Shown here: piece after piece, positions 8,652-17,719 of the stretch
Numbering within the stretch: position 1 is the first letter of the stretch
Layout of the letters: each line of letters begins with the position of its first letter
Origin: Vreelandella olivaria
GTDB taxonomy: Bacteria > Pseudomonadota > Gammaproteobacteria > Pseudomonadales > Halomonadaceae
Length of the DNA: 59,846 nt
Reading direction: 5' to 3'
Assembly (NCBI RefSeq): GCF_023507745.1
Contig: NZ_JALPZO010000110.1
Span: 1 to 59,846 of the forward strand
The notes under the pieces: model-generated
What the model was told of the DNA's origin: nothing
What the model saw: the letters and a program-made list of their open reading frames with translations, nothing else
The model's database searches: none
Program-made: the position numbers and the translations under genes

Positions 8652-10067
8652 TTAGCTCCTAGCCGGGTCAACGTCATCATCAAAGGGGGTATGTGTCGCG
8701 GATAGTGGGCGCATGGGGCGCTTGAAGTTTTCACCGGTTGTCTCACGCTCCTCTTCAGGCAACATACCATTGCGCACCACACGGGTTAGGTAGTAAATAC
8801 CGGCATAGAAGACCACGCCATACACCAGCACATACCCAATCAGGCTGAACAGTGCCATTGGGCCTGTCAGCGAAGGGGTCACGCCTTCGGCATGCGTCAT
8901 CATCCCGTAGACTAACCAGGGAGCACGCCCTGTTTCGGTTACCATCCAGCCTGCCAACACAGCTATGAATGGCATCGCCATCATCCCTATCAGCGATTTT
9001 AAAAATAGCGTGTTGTGATAGATGCGCCCTTTACGGCGTAAGACCAGTCCTGTCAAGGCAACGGCAATCATCAGTAACCCAATGCCCACCATGACCCGGA
9101 ATGCCCAAAAAACCATAATGACCGGTGGCTGCTCATCGGGAGCCGCTTCAGTGATACCTGGAACTTCACCATCAGGAGAGTGCGTTAAAATGATGCTGGC
9201 TAAATTCGGAATACCAATGGAAAAATGGTTGGTTTGCGCTTCCTGATCAGGAATTGCAAACAGCAATAACGGCACATTGGTGGATGTCTCCCAGTTGCCC
9301 TCCATAGCGGCGACTTTGGTTGGCTGATACTCAAGTGTATTGATGCCATGAAAGTCACCCACAACAGCCTGGGCGGGTGCCAGGAACAACAGCAACCACA
9401 AGCACATGGAGAGCGCCCGACGATTAGCCTCCGGGTCACGCCCTTTCAGCAGGAACCACGCACTGACACCCGCTACCACAAAGCCTCCTGTCAGAAACGA
9501 CGCCATGGCCATGTGCGCAAAGCGGTATGGGAACGAAGGGTTAAAAATGGCGTCCATCCAGGAGATAACGTGGAAACGGTTATCAATCAGTTCGACACCT
9601 GCCGGCGTATGCATCCAACTGCTGGCAGAAAGTATCCAGAATGAGGATATAAAGGTACCTACAGCGACCATGATGGCAGCAAACAAGTGTACCCCCTGGG
9701 GCACTTTACCACGCCCAAACAGTAGCACCCCCAGGAAAGCAGCCTCCAGGAAAAACGCCGTGACCACTTCATAGCTTAAAACGGGTCCCAGAAAATTTGA
9801 GGCAGCTTGCGAGAAATTACTCCAGTTGGTACCAAACTGGAACGACATGACAATGCCTGACACCACCCCCATACCAAACACGACGGCAAACACCTTCGTC
9901 CAGAAGAGAGACAAGCGATCCCAGGCAGGATTATTGGTTTTAAAAAAGAGGCCATGGAGCAGCGCAATATAGGAAGCCAGTCCTATAGTGAAGACAGGGA
10001 ATATGGCATGAAAAGAGACAACAAACGCGAACTGTATTCGCGATAACACTAACGGGTCGAGTTCCAT
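8652..10067 (-). CDS. cydA: Cytochrome bd ubiquinol oxidase subunit I (short Q-loop, CIO type)
   Basis: Subunit I carries the three haems and the quinol site. It transfers electrons from quinol to oxygen at high affinity. The haem b595 ligand is His20 in SFHAIFPVFTIG. The haem b558 ligands are in the HMAMASF segment and in GWMVTETGRAPW. At 471 residues it is about 50 shorter than E. coli CydA, and the quinol loop is compact. This places it in the cyanide-insensitive (CIO) branch by family knowledge. The ATG at 10067 has GGAGAG upstream. Unlike many CIO operons it is followed by its own cydDC. Confidence 0.94.
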   Translation of the reverse strand: MELDPLVLSRIQFAFVVSFHAIFPVFTIGLASYIALLHGLFFKTNNPAWDRLSLFWTKVFAVVFGMGVVSGIVMSFQFGTNWSNFSQAASNFLGPVLSYEVVTAFFLEAAFLGVLLFGRGKVPQGVHLFAAIMVAVGTFISSFWILSASSWMHTPAGVELIDNRFHVISWMDAIFNPSFPYRFAHMAMASFLTGGFVVAGVSAWFLLKGRDPEANRRALSMCLWLLLFLAPAQAVVGDFHGINTLEYQPTKVAAMEGNWETSTNVPLLLFAIPDQEAQTNHFSIGIPNLASIILTHSPDGEVPGITEAAPDEQPPVIMVFWAFRVMVGIGLLMIAVALTGLVLRRKGRIYHNTLFLKSLIGMMAMPFIAVLAGWMVTETGRAPWLVYGMMTHAEGVTPSLTGPMALFSLIGYVLVYGVVFYAGIYYLTRVVRNGMLPEEERETTGENFKRPMRPLSATHTPFDDDVDPARS

Positions 10068-10113
10068 CACACTCTCCTAAGACCTGAATACATATCCCTT
10101 CACTGGGTAACAC

Positions 10114-10165
10114 AAGCTTAGTCGAGCCTTGTTGGCACTGCATTTTAGTTATAAGCACTAAGCTT
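10114..10165. repeat. Nine-base inverted repeat in the cydA upstream region
   Basis: AAGCTTAGT at 10114-10122 is repeated as its exact complement ACTAAGCTT at 10157-10165, 34 bases apart and 47 bases upstream of the cydA start. It could be paired operator half-sites or a leader stem. No FNR-type TTGA-N6-TCAA site is seen here. Confidence 0.35.
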
Positions 10166-10267
10166 ATTCTTCACTGAGTCGCTATTTTACAATTTAAACT
10201 GCACTTATACAGGATGGACTGGCTCGATAAGCTGTGTCGCATTGACGCATGCTCTACGAGCCTAACA

Positions 10268-11242
10268 TCAGGCCAGGACGACAATACTGATCATATACCC
10301 GGTATAGGCCAGGAAGAGGGTAAACAGCACACCGCCCTCTATACGATTTATACGGCGTGGACGGCCTCGCCAGGAAAACGCGAACAGCACCATCAGCAGT
10401 GTCATACACATCATTACACTCCAGTCGCGCACCAGCACCTCGCGACCAGCCTCTATTGGCGCTATCACACCAGCCAGCCCAACGACGGCTAGGCTGTTAA
10501 ACAAGTTGGAACCAACGACATTACCCAGCACCATATCATGCTCTTTACGACGCAGCGCACTGATGGAAGATGCCAGCTCGGGCAGTGAAGTGCCTACAGC
10601 AACAACTGTCAAACCGATGATCAAATCACTAACGCCAAAGTTGACAGCGATCTCGACAGCCCCCCAAACCAACAACCGGGAACTGACGATCAACAATACC
10701 AGCCCAACCAGGGTCCACAAGATGGATTTACCGCGGGACATGCGCTTGCTGTCCAGGTTCTCGGATACCTCGTCTACCAAAGGATCGTCCTGCTGCCCGC
10801 GTGAACGCACGATGCTATAACCAACAAAGAGCGCCAGCGCTAAAAGCAAAATGATAGATTCTCCCCGCGATATCCAACCATCGAACAGCATATAACCCGT
10901 TAGCAGCATGACACCTATAAGGAGCGGCATTTCCTTACGAATAACGCTGGAATGCACAGCCAGCGGAGCAATAAGCGCAACAAAGCCCAATACCAGGCCA
11001 ATATTGGCAATGTTCGACCCATAAGCGTTTCCCACTGCCAAACCGGGATTCCCTTGCATTGCCGCCAGCACAGAGACCATCATCTCCGGTGCGGAGGTAC
11101 CAAAGCCTATTACCAACATGCCTATCAATAGAGGCGAGAGTCCCAACCAGCGTGATGTAGCAGCAGCCCCATCAATAAATTTCTCCGCGCTCCAGATCAG
11201 TAGAACCAACCCACCCACTACCGCTAAAAAGGCAAGCAACAT
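10268..11242 (-). CDS. Calcium/sodium antiporter family (CaCA, YrbG-like)
   Basis: This is a cation exchanger of the inner membrane with two inverted repeats of about five helices. The repeat signatures are visible as GFGTSAPEMMVSV near residue 47 and AVGTSLPELASSI near residue 216, which form the ion-binding centre in the family. The 324-residue length equals the usual bacterial size. The start has AAGGAACT upstream. It stands alone between cydA and pqiA. Whether Ca2+/Na+, K+ or another ion is moved cannot be read from sequence. Confidence 0.88.
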   Translation of the reverse strand: MLLAFLAVVGGLVLLIWSAEKFIDGAAATSRWLGLSPLLIGMLVIGFGTSAPEMMVSVLAAMQGNPGLAVGNAYGSNIANIGLVLGFVALIAPLAVHSSVIRKEMPLLIGVMLLTGYMLFDGWISRGESIILLLALALFVGYSIVRSRGQQDDPLVDEVSENLDSKRMSRGKSILWTLVGLVLLIVSSRLLVWGAVEIAVNFGVSDLIIGLTVVAVGTSLPELASSISALRRKEHDMVLGNVVGSNLFNSLAVVGLAGVIAPIEAGREVLVRDWSVMMCMTLLMVLFAFSWRGRPRRINRIEGGVLFTLFLAYTGYMISIVVLA

Positions 11243-11348
11243 TTCAGTTCCTTAATGTCGTAATGTTAGGCACTATCGCGGCTGCATCCTTGTCTAAGTT
11301 TAGCAATAGGTCAAGTACAGTTTATTAACAAGTGGTTTGGTTTACGGT

Positions 11349-11377
11349 TTGACAGTCAGGCATGTCCATCGTATTAG
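11349..11377 (+). promoter_or_regulatory. Promoter of pqiABC
   Basis: A perfect -35 TTGACA at 11349-11354, a 17-base spacer and a -10-like TATTAG at 11372-11377 place the start near 11384, shortly before the pqiA start codon. Confidence 0.6.
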
Positions 11378-11427
11378 TTTTACCTATATAACGCATCGAG
11401 AGTCAGCTGTTGCCTCACTACCATGTT

Positions 11428-12774
11428 ATGAAGCGCCCCTCATTACCGGTGAACACCCCACTGGTGGATCGCTCCCCTCCTGAGCTGCGTGTTCAGCGAA
11501 GGCGCTTGCGTGCTTGTCATGAGTGCGACTGGGTCTCAGCACTCCCTCCTCTGGGGTCAGGTGAGAAAGCAACCTGCCCTCGCTGCTCGCATGTACTGGT
11601 CAAGCGCCACCGTTACCCAGCCCAGCGTAGTATGGCACTGGCGATAGCCTCGCTTATTGCGCTGCTCATGGCAGTCTCATTTCCCTTTGTGAGCTTTAGT
11701 GTTAGCGGTGTGGGTAACCGTATCGAGCTATCTCAAACCGCCACTACGTTAATTGCCTTTCATCAGCCAATCGTAGCGATTGCGGTCATCATGACCATTA
11801 TCGTGCTGCCAGCTGTTTATCTGGTGGGTGTCATCTGGCTTCAGTACGGACTGCTAAGGGGCAGGCCGATGGCATTTAGCCGGGATATTGCTCGGTCATT
11901 GGCACACTTAACCCCCTGGATGATGGCTGATGTTTTTATCATTGGCTCCCTGGTAAGCCTGATAAAAATAGCGGGCATGGCACAAATTGAACTGGGCATC
12001 TCATTCTGGTCGTTTTGCGTTTTCGCGGTGCTATTGCTCATGACCACGCAATCCTTGGATGCCGACTGGATGTGGTTTTCTCTGGAAGGCGAACCACTTG
12101 CACCAGAAGGGACACAGACCGGTACCACCGCCTCCGGCCAGGGGATCACGGGGTGCCCGACCTGTGGGCTGGTAAACCGGCTATCACCGCATGGTAACGG
12201 CCGCTGTACGCGCTGCCATGAAAAGCTTCATCAGCGCTTGCCGCAAAGCCTGCAACGCACATGGGCGCTGCTCTTTGCCGCTACGATTATGTATATACCT
12301 GCTAATGTGTACCCTATTATGACGACCACAAGCCTGGGGCACTCAACGCCTTCCACCATCATTGGCGGCGTCGTTCAACTCCTGCAAATGGGTTCCTGGC
12401 CGGTCGCCATCGTTATATTTGTTGCCAGCGTTATCGTTCCAGTGGGCAAGCTTGTTGCACTGGCGTGGCTATGTCTTGTTATAAAGCGCAGCAACGAACT
12501 GAATGCACAAAGCCGGACGAGGCTTTATAGACTCACCGAATTCATTGGGCGCTGGTCGATGGTCGACGTATTCGTTGTCGCCATACTGGTCGCACTGATA
12601 CGCGCAGGGTCCTTGATGTCGATAACCCCAGGGCCAGCCGCGCTGGCATTTGGCTCGGTAGTAGTGCTCACCATGCTAGCTGCCATAACATTTGACCCGC
12701 GCTTGATTTGGGACGCTCCAACGCCAAGCCCTACTCGCCGTAAAACGGCCACCAAGGAACCTGTTGATGGCTAA
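11428..12774 (+). CDS. pqiA: Paraquat-inducible protein A, membrane subunit PqiA
   Basis: PqiA is the inner-membrane component of the PqiABC intermembrane lipid-transport system. The protein of about 448 residues is a tandem duplication. Each half begins with a zinc-ribbon-like pair of cysteine motifs (CHECDW and CPRCSH near the N-terminus; CPTCGL and CTRCHE in the middle) followed by four membrane segments. This is the usual architecture of the family. An in-frame TTG at 11410, with GAGAG seven bases upstream, is an alternative start. The ATG at 11428 has no clear ribosome site. The end overlaps pqiB. Confidence 0.92.
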   Translation: MKRPSLPVNTPLVDRSPPELRVQRRRLRACHECDWVSALPPLGSGEKATCPRCSHVLVKRHRYPAQRSMALAIASLIALLMAVSFPFVSFSVSGVGNRIELSQTATTLIAFHQPIVAIAVIMTIIVLPAVYLVGVIWLQYGLLRGRPMAFSRDIARSLAHLTPWMMADVFIIGSLVSLIKIAGMAQIELGISFWSFCVFAVLLLMTTQSLDADWMWFSLEGEPLAPEGTQTGTTASGQGITGCPTCGLVNRLSPHGNGRCTRCHEKLHQRLPQSLQRTWALLFAATIMYIPANVYPIMTTTSLGHSTPSTIIGGVVQLLQMGSWPVAIVIFVASVIVPVGKLVALAWLCLVIKRSNELNAQSRTRLYRLTEFIGRWSMVDVFVVAILVALIRAGSLMSITPGPAALAFGSVVVLTMLAAITFDPRLIWDAPTPSPTRRKTATKEPVDG

Positions 12775-14449
12775 TGAAACAACACCGAAAAATGCCCCCC
12801 CTGCGGAAGAGAATGATCTCAACAGAGCGAAAGCGTCCCCTCAGACAAGGCTTTCACCTATCTGGATTGTTCCTTTGGTCGCGGTCATCATCGGCCTCTG
12901 GCTGGTCTACGACAACTATACCAGCCGAGGTACCTTAGTAACGCTGACCATGGATAGTGCTGAAGGCATTGAAGCAGGCAGTACGTTAATCCGTAGCCGT
13001 AACGTGGAAATAGGCCGGGTGCAAAGTGTTCGTTTATCTGACGACCTTTCACACACCGTAATGACCGCCCGAATACAGCCCGAAGCGGAAGCCATGCTGC
13101 GCGAAGACAGCCGCTTTTGGGTAGTTAAGCCGCGCATTGGCCGTGAAGGCATCAGTGGCCTTGGCACGGTGTTGTCAGGCGCCTATATTCAGTTAGAGCC
13201 GGGCAGGTCTAGCGAGTCCAGGCGCGAATTTCAAGTCAGTGACGTTCCACCGGTGGCTCCTGCTGGACAGGCGGGTTTGCAAATCAGCCTGGTAAGCCAG
13301 TTGGGCAATTCACTTAGGGTGGGAGATCCCGTGTCTTATCAAGGGTATACCGTTGGCCGTGTTGAAGATACACGCTTTGAACCCGACTCCCGCACCATGC
13401 ACCACCAGGTCTTCATAGAAGAACCCTATGCCCAGCTTGTCACAGATAGCACACGCTTTTGGACATCTAGCGGCGTTGACTTCCGCTGGGACGCTGATGG
13501 CGTACGCGTCAATATCGAGTCGCTCGAAGCACTCCTGGGAGGCGGTGTTACGTTTGGCGTGCCAGAAGACCTACCAATGGGCAGACCGGTAGAACCCAAT
13601 GCGCGATTTAGTTTATATGCCGATGAGGATAGTGCTCGCGAAGGAACCTTTAACCACTATTTGGAGTACGTTTTATTGGTTGACGATACAGTGCGAGGTC
13701 TTTCAAGAGGCGCACCGGTAGAGTTTAGAGGCGTACGCATGGGCACTGTTGCAGCGGTACCATGGAATTTTACCGCCCCGCAACCAGATTCCCGCGCACG
13801 CTTTGCCATTCCAGTGCTTATTCGCATTGAGCCCCAGAGGTTGGGCATCGAAAATGAAGATATTGATTTGGAAGAGTGGAATGCACGCTTCAAGCGTATG
13901 TTCGCACTGGGCCTAAGAGCATCACTTAAAAATGGCAGCCTGCTGACTGGGGCCCTGTTTGTGGATCTCAACTTCCATAGGGAACTGGCAGATGAGTACA
14001 TCGCAGAGACATTTTCAGACCACACCGTGTTCCCCACTGTGGCAGGCGGCTTTGCACAAATTCAGGCTCAGGTAGCCAGCTTACTGGAGAAGTTAAACGC
14101 ACTTGAGGTTGAGCCACTGCTGGCTGGCCTGGACCGCAACCTGCAGGCATCGGAGAGCGTTCTGAATGAAGTACGGGAAACTAGTGCTGCCATCAACCAG
14201 TTGTTAAATGATCCCGACACTCAGGCAATTGGAGGCAACCTGAATGCGACGCTGGAAGAGCTGCGTAGCACGCTACAGGGTGTTTCGCCCTCCTCTCCTG
14301 CGTATCAGGAACTAACCACTGCTATCGAACGTCTTGACCGTTTAATGCGCGATTTACAACCCCTAACCCGTACGTTAAATGAAAACCCAAGAGCACTGCT
14401 GTTCGATAATCTGGATACTCAGGATCCGGTACCTCGTGCACCACGTTAA
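12767..14449 (+). CDS. pqiB: Intermembrane transport protein PqiB (MCE domains)
   Basis: PqiB is anchored by one N-terminal helix (residues about 24-43) and spans the periplasm as a needle of stacked MCE rings that carries phospholipid between membranes. The 560 residues hold three MCE repeats: GTLVTLTMDSAEGIEAG near 48, SLVSQLGNSLRVGDPV near 172 and YVLLVDDTVRGLSRGAPV near 300. A long helical C-terminal part follows, as in E. coli PqiB. The ATG at 12767 overlaps pqiA by eight bases and has AAGGAAC upstream. Confidence 0.94.
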   Translation: MANETTPKNAPPAEENDLNRAKASPQTRLSPIWIVPLVAVIIGLWLVYDNYTSRGTLVTLTMDSAEGIEAGSTLIRSRNVEIGRVQSVRLSDDLSHTVMTARIQPEAEAMLREDSRFWVVKPRIGREGISGLGTVLSGAYIQLEPGRSSESRREFQVSDVPPVAPAGQAGLQISLVSQLGNSLRVGDPVSYQGYTVGRVEDTRFEPDSRTMHHQVFIEEPYAQLVTDSTRFWTSSGVDFRWDADGVRVNIESLEALLGGGVTFGVPEDLPMGRPVEPNARFSLYADEDSAREGTFNHYLEYVLLVDDTVRGLSRGAPVEFRGVRMGTVAAVPWNFTAPQPDSRARFAIPVLIRIEPQRLGIENEDIDLEEWNARFKRMFALGLRASLKNGSLLTGALFVDLNFHRELADEYIAETFSDHTVFPTVAGGFAQIQAQVASLLEKLNALEVEPLLAGLDRNLQASESVLNEVRETSAAINQLLNDPDTQAIGGNLNATLEELRSTLQGVSPSSPAYQELTTAIERLDRLMRDLQPLTRTLNENPRALLFDNLDTQDPVPRAPR

Positions 14450-14462
14450 CAAGGAACTGACT

Positions 14463-15050
14463 ATGCGTTATATGGCGTTTAAATCCTTACCGCTGCTTAG
14501 CCTGTTTCTGTTGCTATCGGCATGTGCAGGTAGTGTGACACCACCGGCACGCTATATGTTGCCCAGCAGCCCAATGATAAGCGCCCCTACCCAACCTCAG
14601 GGAACGCTACAGTTGCGCCCGCCCCGCCTGGCGCACTACCTGGACGTGGATGGTATTGTCATGCAGTTAAATGACATCACACTGAACGCAGCACGCGAGC
14701 ATCAATGGGCCGAAAGCCTTGGGCGCCAGCTAGAGCGTTCTCTACGCTCGCATTTAGCGCAGGAGCTAACCTATATTCAAGTCATCCGGGATGATGGCAA
14801 CACACCTAATGCACTGACACTGTCGCTGGAGGTGGATCAGTTCCAGGGTAGATACGATGGTGTCGCCATTGCCAGTGGTCAGTGGCAACTTAGAGGCACC
14901 AACAATGAGCTACTGGCACTGGAAGGCTTTACTGCGGAAACTGAACTTGACGAAGATGGCTACCCAGCACTGGTGCGTGCCCTGGGCAAAAGCTGGCATA
15001 GCGTCGCATCACAAATCGCGAATCAAATACGCCAAGGAGACTATTTTTGA
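14463..15050 (+). CDS. pqiC: PqiC-family outer-membrane lipoprotein
   Basis: PqiC is the outer-membrane lipoprotein partner of PqiAB. The 195 residues begin with a lipoprotein signal whose lipobox LLSAC places the lipidated cysteine at about residue 21. The mature part has the ABC-type transport auxiliary fold seen as RYMLPS, LQLRPPRLAHYLDVDGIVMQ and WAESLGRQLERSL. The ATG at 14463 is 13 bases after pqiB and has AAGGAACT upstream. The longer in-frame start at 14379 would lie inside pqiB and would remove the signal peptide. Confidence 0.9.
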   Translation: MRYMAFKSLPLLSLFLLLSACAGSVTPPARYMLPSSPMISAPTQPQGTLQLRPPRLAHYLDVDGIVMQLNDITLNAAREHQWAESLGRQLERSLRSHLAQELTYIQVIRDDGNTPNALTLSLEVDQFQGRYDGVAIASGQWQLRGTNNELLALEGFTAETELDEDGYPALVRALGKSWHSVASQIANQIRQGDYF

Positions 15051-15137
15051 TAGGGCATGGAGCTCGCTAGGCCATAGGGCATACCAACAGCATTGCTAAA
15101 GAGAGACTTGACTCAAGGAACCGCTTAAGGGGCCCAT

Positions 15138-15605
15138 ATGAACGACTACAACATGTTTGATGAAAATAAGTTACGCGAAAACCTTGCTGGCCTGGTGCAG
15201 TCACTGCATACACTGCTGGAAGGCAACATTACCCTCCAGTCACTGGAATCGGCACTGGATAGCCACGACGCCCTTATCAATCAGTTTGCCTCTCTGGGCG
15301 TGGCCTCAACAGCAACGGAGGCGCTTGGACGTATAGAATGCTTTATTATCGAACACGCCCCGGCCATCTATGCCGCTCAGAGCACCCCCCAACAACAAGA
15401 GATCATTATTAAACGCTTTGCCCGGCATTTGCTGGCGATAGAAGGCATAGGACCTGCCACTGCCAAACAACTATTCGAAGCCAGGATAGCGCTTCCGGAA
15501 CAGCTATTTGGGCTCACCCCCGAAGAGGTAGCAGCGCTACCGCTTCCGCCTGCAAGCCTTGCCCGGGTGACGGCACTCCATACACAGCAGACTACACGCC
15601 AATAA
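15138..15605 (+). CDS. Unrecognised protein with a C-terminal helix-hairpin-helix motif
   Basis: I do not recognise this 155-residue protein. The first ~110 residues look all-helical with no membrane segment. Residues about 106-122 (LLAIEGIGPATAKQLFE) match a helix-hairpin-helix, the GIG-type backbone-binding hairpin of many DNA- and RNA-binding proteins, and a second hairpin-like stretch follows (FGLTPEEVAALPLPP). The start has AAGGGG upstream. It sits 87 bases after pqiC and before rhlE, so it may belong to either unit. Nucleic-acid binding is inference from the motif alone. Confidence 0.7.
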   Translation: MNDYNMFDENKLRENLAGLVQSLHTLLEGNITLQSLESALDSHDALINQFASLGVASTATEALGRIECFIIEHAPAIYAAQSTPQQQEIIIKRFARHLLAIEGIGPATAKQLFEARIALPEQLFGLTPEEVAALPLPPASLARVTALHTQQTTRQ

Positions 15606-15870
15606 CCTCAGTGAAAGACGCTGTGAGGCTATAATTATGGTACACTATCCGAGTATTATGCGGTTACATTTCAGCGTCACCCCGTCACCCCCGAACAAGG
15701 TCTTCCCTTATTTGCTGGCCTTTAACGGCTAAACAAATGACCATCGCGGCAGCACAGATTATCTGGCAAACTTCGCTGCCGCGACGGTGAATTATCCTCG
15801 CCTTTTGAACATTACGCATAGTAACGACACCGTCAAACGGCGTTACTTGCTATGCGACTGCGGAGAACGC
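15606..15870 (+). promoter_or_regulatory. Structured 5' leader of rhlE
   Basis: A TATAAT lies at 15630-15635 and an extended -10 (TGGTACACT) at 15638-15646, with no good -35 for either. Transcription from here would give a leader of over 200 bases. It contains a ten-base perfect stem TCGCGGCAGC (15744-15753) with GCTGCCGCGA (15775-15784). A second long hairpin spans 15815-15856, with arms CGCATAG-TAACG and CGTTA-CTTG-CTATGCG and an inner stem CCGT/ACGG. The second ends 14 bases before the rhlE start, next to the ribosome site GGAGA. Confidence 0.6.
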
Positions 15871-17127
15871 ATGAGCTTTTCTGAACTTGGTCTGCACGAC
15901 GATTTATTGCGCGCCGTTACTGCGCAAGGCTATATCCAGCCAACGCCTATTCAACAACAGGCCATTCCTGTCGTTCTTGAAGGACGTGACATGCTGGCAA
16001 GTGCACAAACCGGTACCGGTAAAACGGCTGGTTTTACGCTGCCTATGCTGCAGCGGTTAGCCAATGGTAAACGGCCAGGTAAGCGTCAGGTACGCGCCCT
16101 GGTGTTAACTCCAACACGGGAACTGGCAGCCCAGGTGGGCGAAAGCGTGACCGCATACGGTCAGCACCTGGCTTTACGCTCCCACATTATTTTTGGCGGC
16201 GTGGGCCAACAGCCTCAAGTGGATGCTTTGAAAGCAGGCCTGGACGTGCTGGTGGCCACCCCAGGCAGGCTGCTTGACCTTCATCAGCAAGGCCATGTTG
16301 ACCTTTCAGCAGTCGAAATTCTCGTTCTGGATGAAGCTGATCGCATGCTTGATATGGGCTTTATTCATGATATCAAGCGGCTGCTGCGTTTAGTGCCCAA
16401 ACAGCGCCAGAATCTGTTGTTTTCCGCAACATTTTCCAATGAGATTCAAGCCCTGGCCCAACAACTGCTCAACAATCCGGCACTTATCGAAGTGGCACCG
16501 CGTAACACGACAGCCGAAAAGATAGAGCAAGCCATTTACCGGGTAGATCGGGATAAAAAGCGCGAGTTGCTGGCCCATTTAATTCAGCGCCATGGCTGGT
16601 TCCAGGTGTTGGTCTTCACCCGCACAAAACATGGTGCCAACCGCCTGGCAGAGCAGTTGTCCAAGCAGGACATTCCTGCGATGGCCATCCATGGCAATAA
16701 AAGTCAGGGCGCCAGAACCCGGGCATTGGGCGCCTTCAAAAGCGGCGATTTACAGGTACTTGTAGCTACCGATATTGCTGCACGAGGCCTTGACATCAAT
16801 GAACTTCCCCATGTTGTCAACTTCGATTTACCAAACGTAGCGGAAGACTACGTACACCGCATAGGTCGCACCGGGCGGGCGGGCAGCAATGGTGAGGCAG
16901 TTTCTCTGGTCTGTGTAGACGAGCATGGTTTGCTCAGCAATATTGAGCGCTTGATTAAACAGACGCTCCCCAAGCATATTGAGCCAGGTTTCGAGCCAGA
17001 TCCCAATGCCAAACCAGAGCCTATCGAAAATGGACGCCGGGGCCAGCGCCAACCACGCGCCAAGCGTAAGCCGGAAGGCCAGGCAGCTAATAGCGACGGG
17101 GAACGCCGACGACGTTCCCGACGCTAG
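15871..17127 (+). CDS. rhlE: DEAD-box ATP-dependent RNA helicase RhlE
   Basis: This helicase unwinds short RNA duplexes with ATP and is linked to ribosome assembly and mRNA decay. The 418 residues contain the Q motif ([10 protein letters not shown] near 24-33), motif I AQTGTGKT (45-52), motif II DEAD in [13 protein letters not shown], motif III SAT and motif [13 protein letters not shown] basic Arg-rich tail ([15 protein letters not shown] onward) follows, as in RhlE. The ATG at 15871 has GGAGAAC upstream and starts right at the conserved MSFSELGL. An in-frame GTG at 15787 would add 28 residues read from the leader hairpin and is less likely. Confidence 0.93.
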   Translation: MSFSELGLHDDLLRAVTAQGYIQPTPIQQQAIPVVLEGRDMLASAQTGTGKTAGFTLPMLQRLANGKRPGKRQVRALVLTPTRELAAQVGESVTAYGQHLALRSHIIFGGVGQQPQVDALKAGLDVLVATPGRLLDLHQQGHVDLSAVEILVLDEADRMLDMGFIHDIKRLLRLVPKQRQNLLFSATFSNEIQALAQQLLNNPALIEVAPRNTTAEKIEQAIYRVDRDKKRELLAHLIQRHGWFQVLVFTRTKHGANRLAEQLSKQDIPAMAIHGNKSQGARTRALGAFKSGDLQVLVATDIAARGLDINELPHVVNFDLPNVAEDYVHRIGRTGRAGSNGEAVSLVCVDEHGLLSNIERLIKQTLPKHIEPGFEPDPNAKPEPIENGRRGQRQPRAKRKPEGQAANSDGERRRRSRR

Positions 17128-17138
17128 CCCACAGCCAA

Positions 17139-17171
17139 GGAATATGCGAAGGTTAGCGCCTCGCATATTCC
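17139..17171. terminator. Eleven-base perfect hairpin after rhlE
   Basis: GGAATATGCGA (17139-17149) pairs with TCGCATATTCC (17161-17171) around an 11-base loop. No T run follows, so it may protect the 3' end or act in Rho-dependent termination rather than being a classic intrinsic terminator. Confidence 0.45.
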
Positions 17172-17204
17172 GGCATTACCGCTGAATTGATTGATGGAGT
17201 GATT

Positions 17205-17708
17205 ATGGCGTCATCGCAACTGATTAATGACTACCGCCAGTGGCTTGCCTTCCAGCGACAGGAACAGCTTAGCCGCGAGCATCAAGGTATCTCTCAACGC
17301 CTTGAAGATGCCCGCGCATCATCAGGACAAGTACTCCAGGCCTATCGAAGCATGGCGGAAAAAGCCTCTGTCGAAGGCGCCTGCTATCGGACTCTTTTTC
17401 TAAGGGAGCGGGACAATAACGAAGCCCTTCCCTGTGAAGGCTGGCTGTTTGTACGCCGTGTACTAAGTGAAAGTAACAGTACCCGTTTGCGCGTAACGCT
17501 ACTTGAAACCTTCACCCTCGAAGAGGGCATTATCGCACCAGGGGAAAAGCCAGCGCGTAAATTGACGCTGGAAATCTACGATAAACTCGATATTAATAAA
17601 GGCATGCGTACCCAGGTACGCGTAGACTGTTTGGATACGCCACAGGATTACCATTTTATTACCCTGCTTGATGCGGTTCGCGGCGATTTACGTCCACACC
17701 TGAAATAA
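17205..17708 (+). CDS. Protein of unknown function
   Basis: I do not recognise this 167-residue soluble protein. It has no signal peptide or membrane segment. The N-terminal ~65 residues are charged and helical and could form a coiled coil (QRQEQLSREHQGISQRLEDA). The rest looks like alternating strands (GWLFVRRVLSES, TRLRVTLLETFTL, RKLTLEIYDKL, TQVRVDCL). The ATG at 17205 has GGAGTGA upstream. The earlier in-frame start at 17187 lacks a ribosome site. It lies 12 bases before the MFS transporter, with which it is probably co-transcribed. Confidence 0.75.
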   Translation: MASSQLINDYRQWLAFQRQEQLSREHQGISQRLEDARASSGQVLQAYRSMAEKASVEGACYRTLFLRERDNNEALPCEGWLFVRRVLSESNSTRLRVTLLETFTLEEGIIAPGEKPARKLTLEIYDKLDINKGMRTQVRVDCLDTPQDYHFITLLDAVRGDLRPHLK

Positions 17709-17719
17709 GCACCAGCGCG

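Noticed and set aside
15787..15870. Upstream in-frame GTG start of rhlE
   Set aside because: The extra 28 residues read through the leader hairpin and are not RhlE-like; the ATG at 15871 has a good ribosome site.
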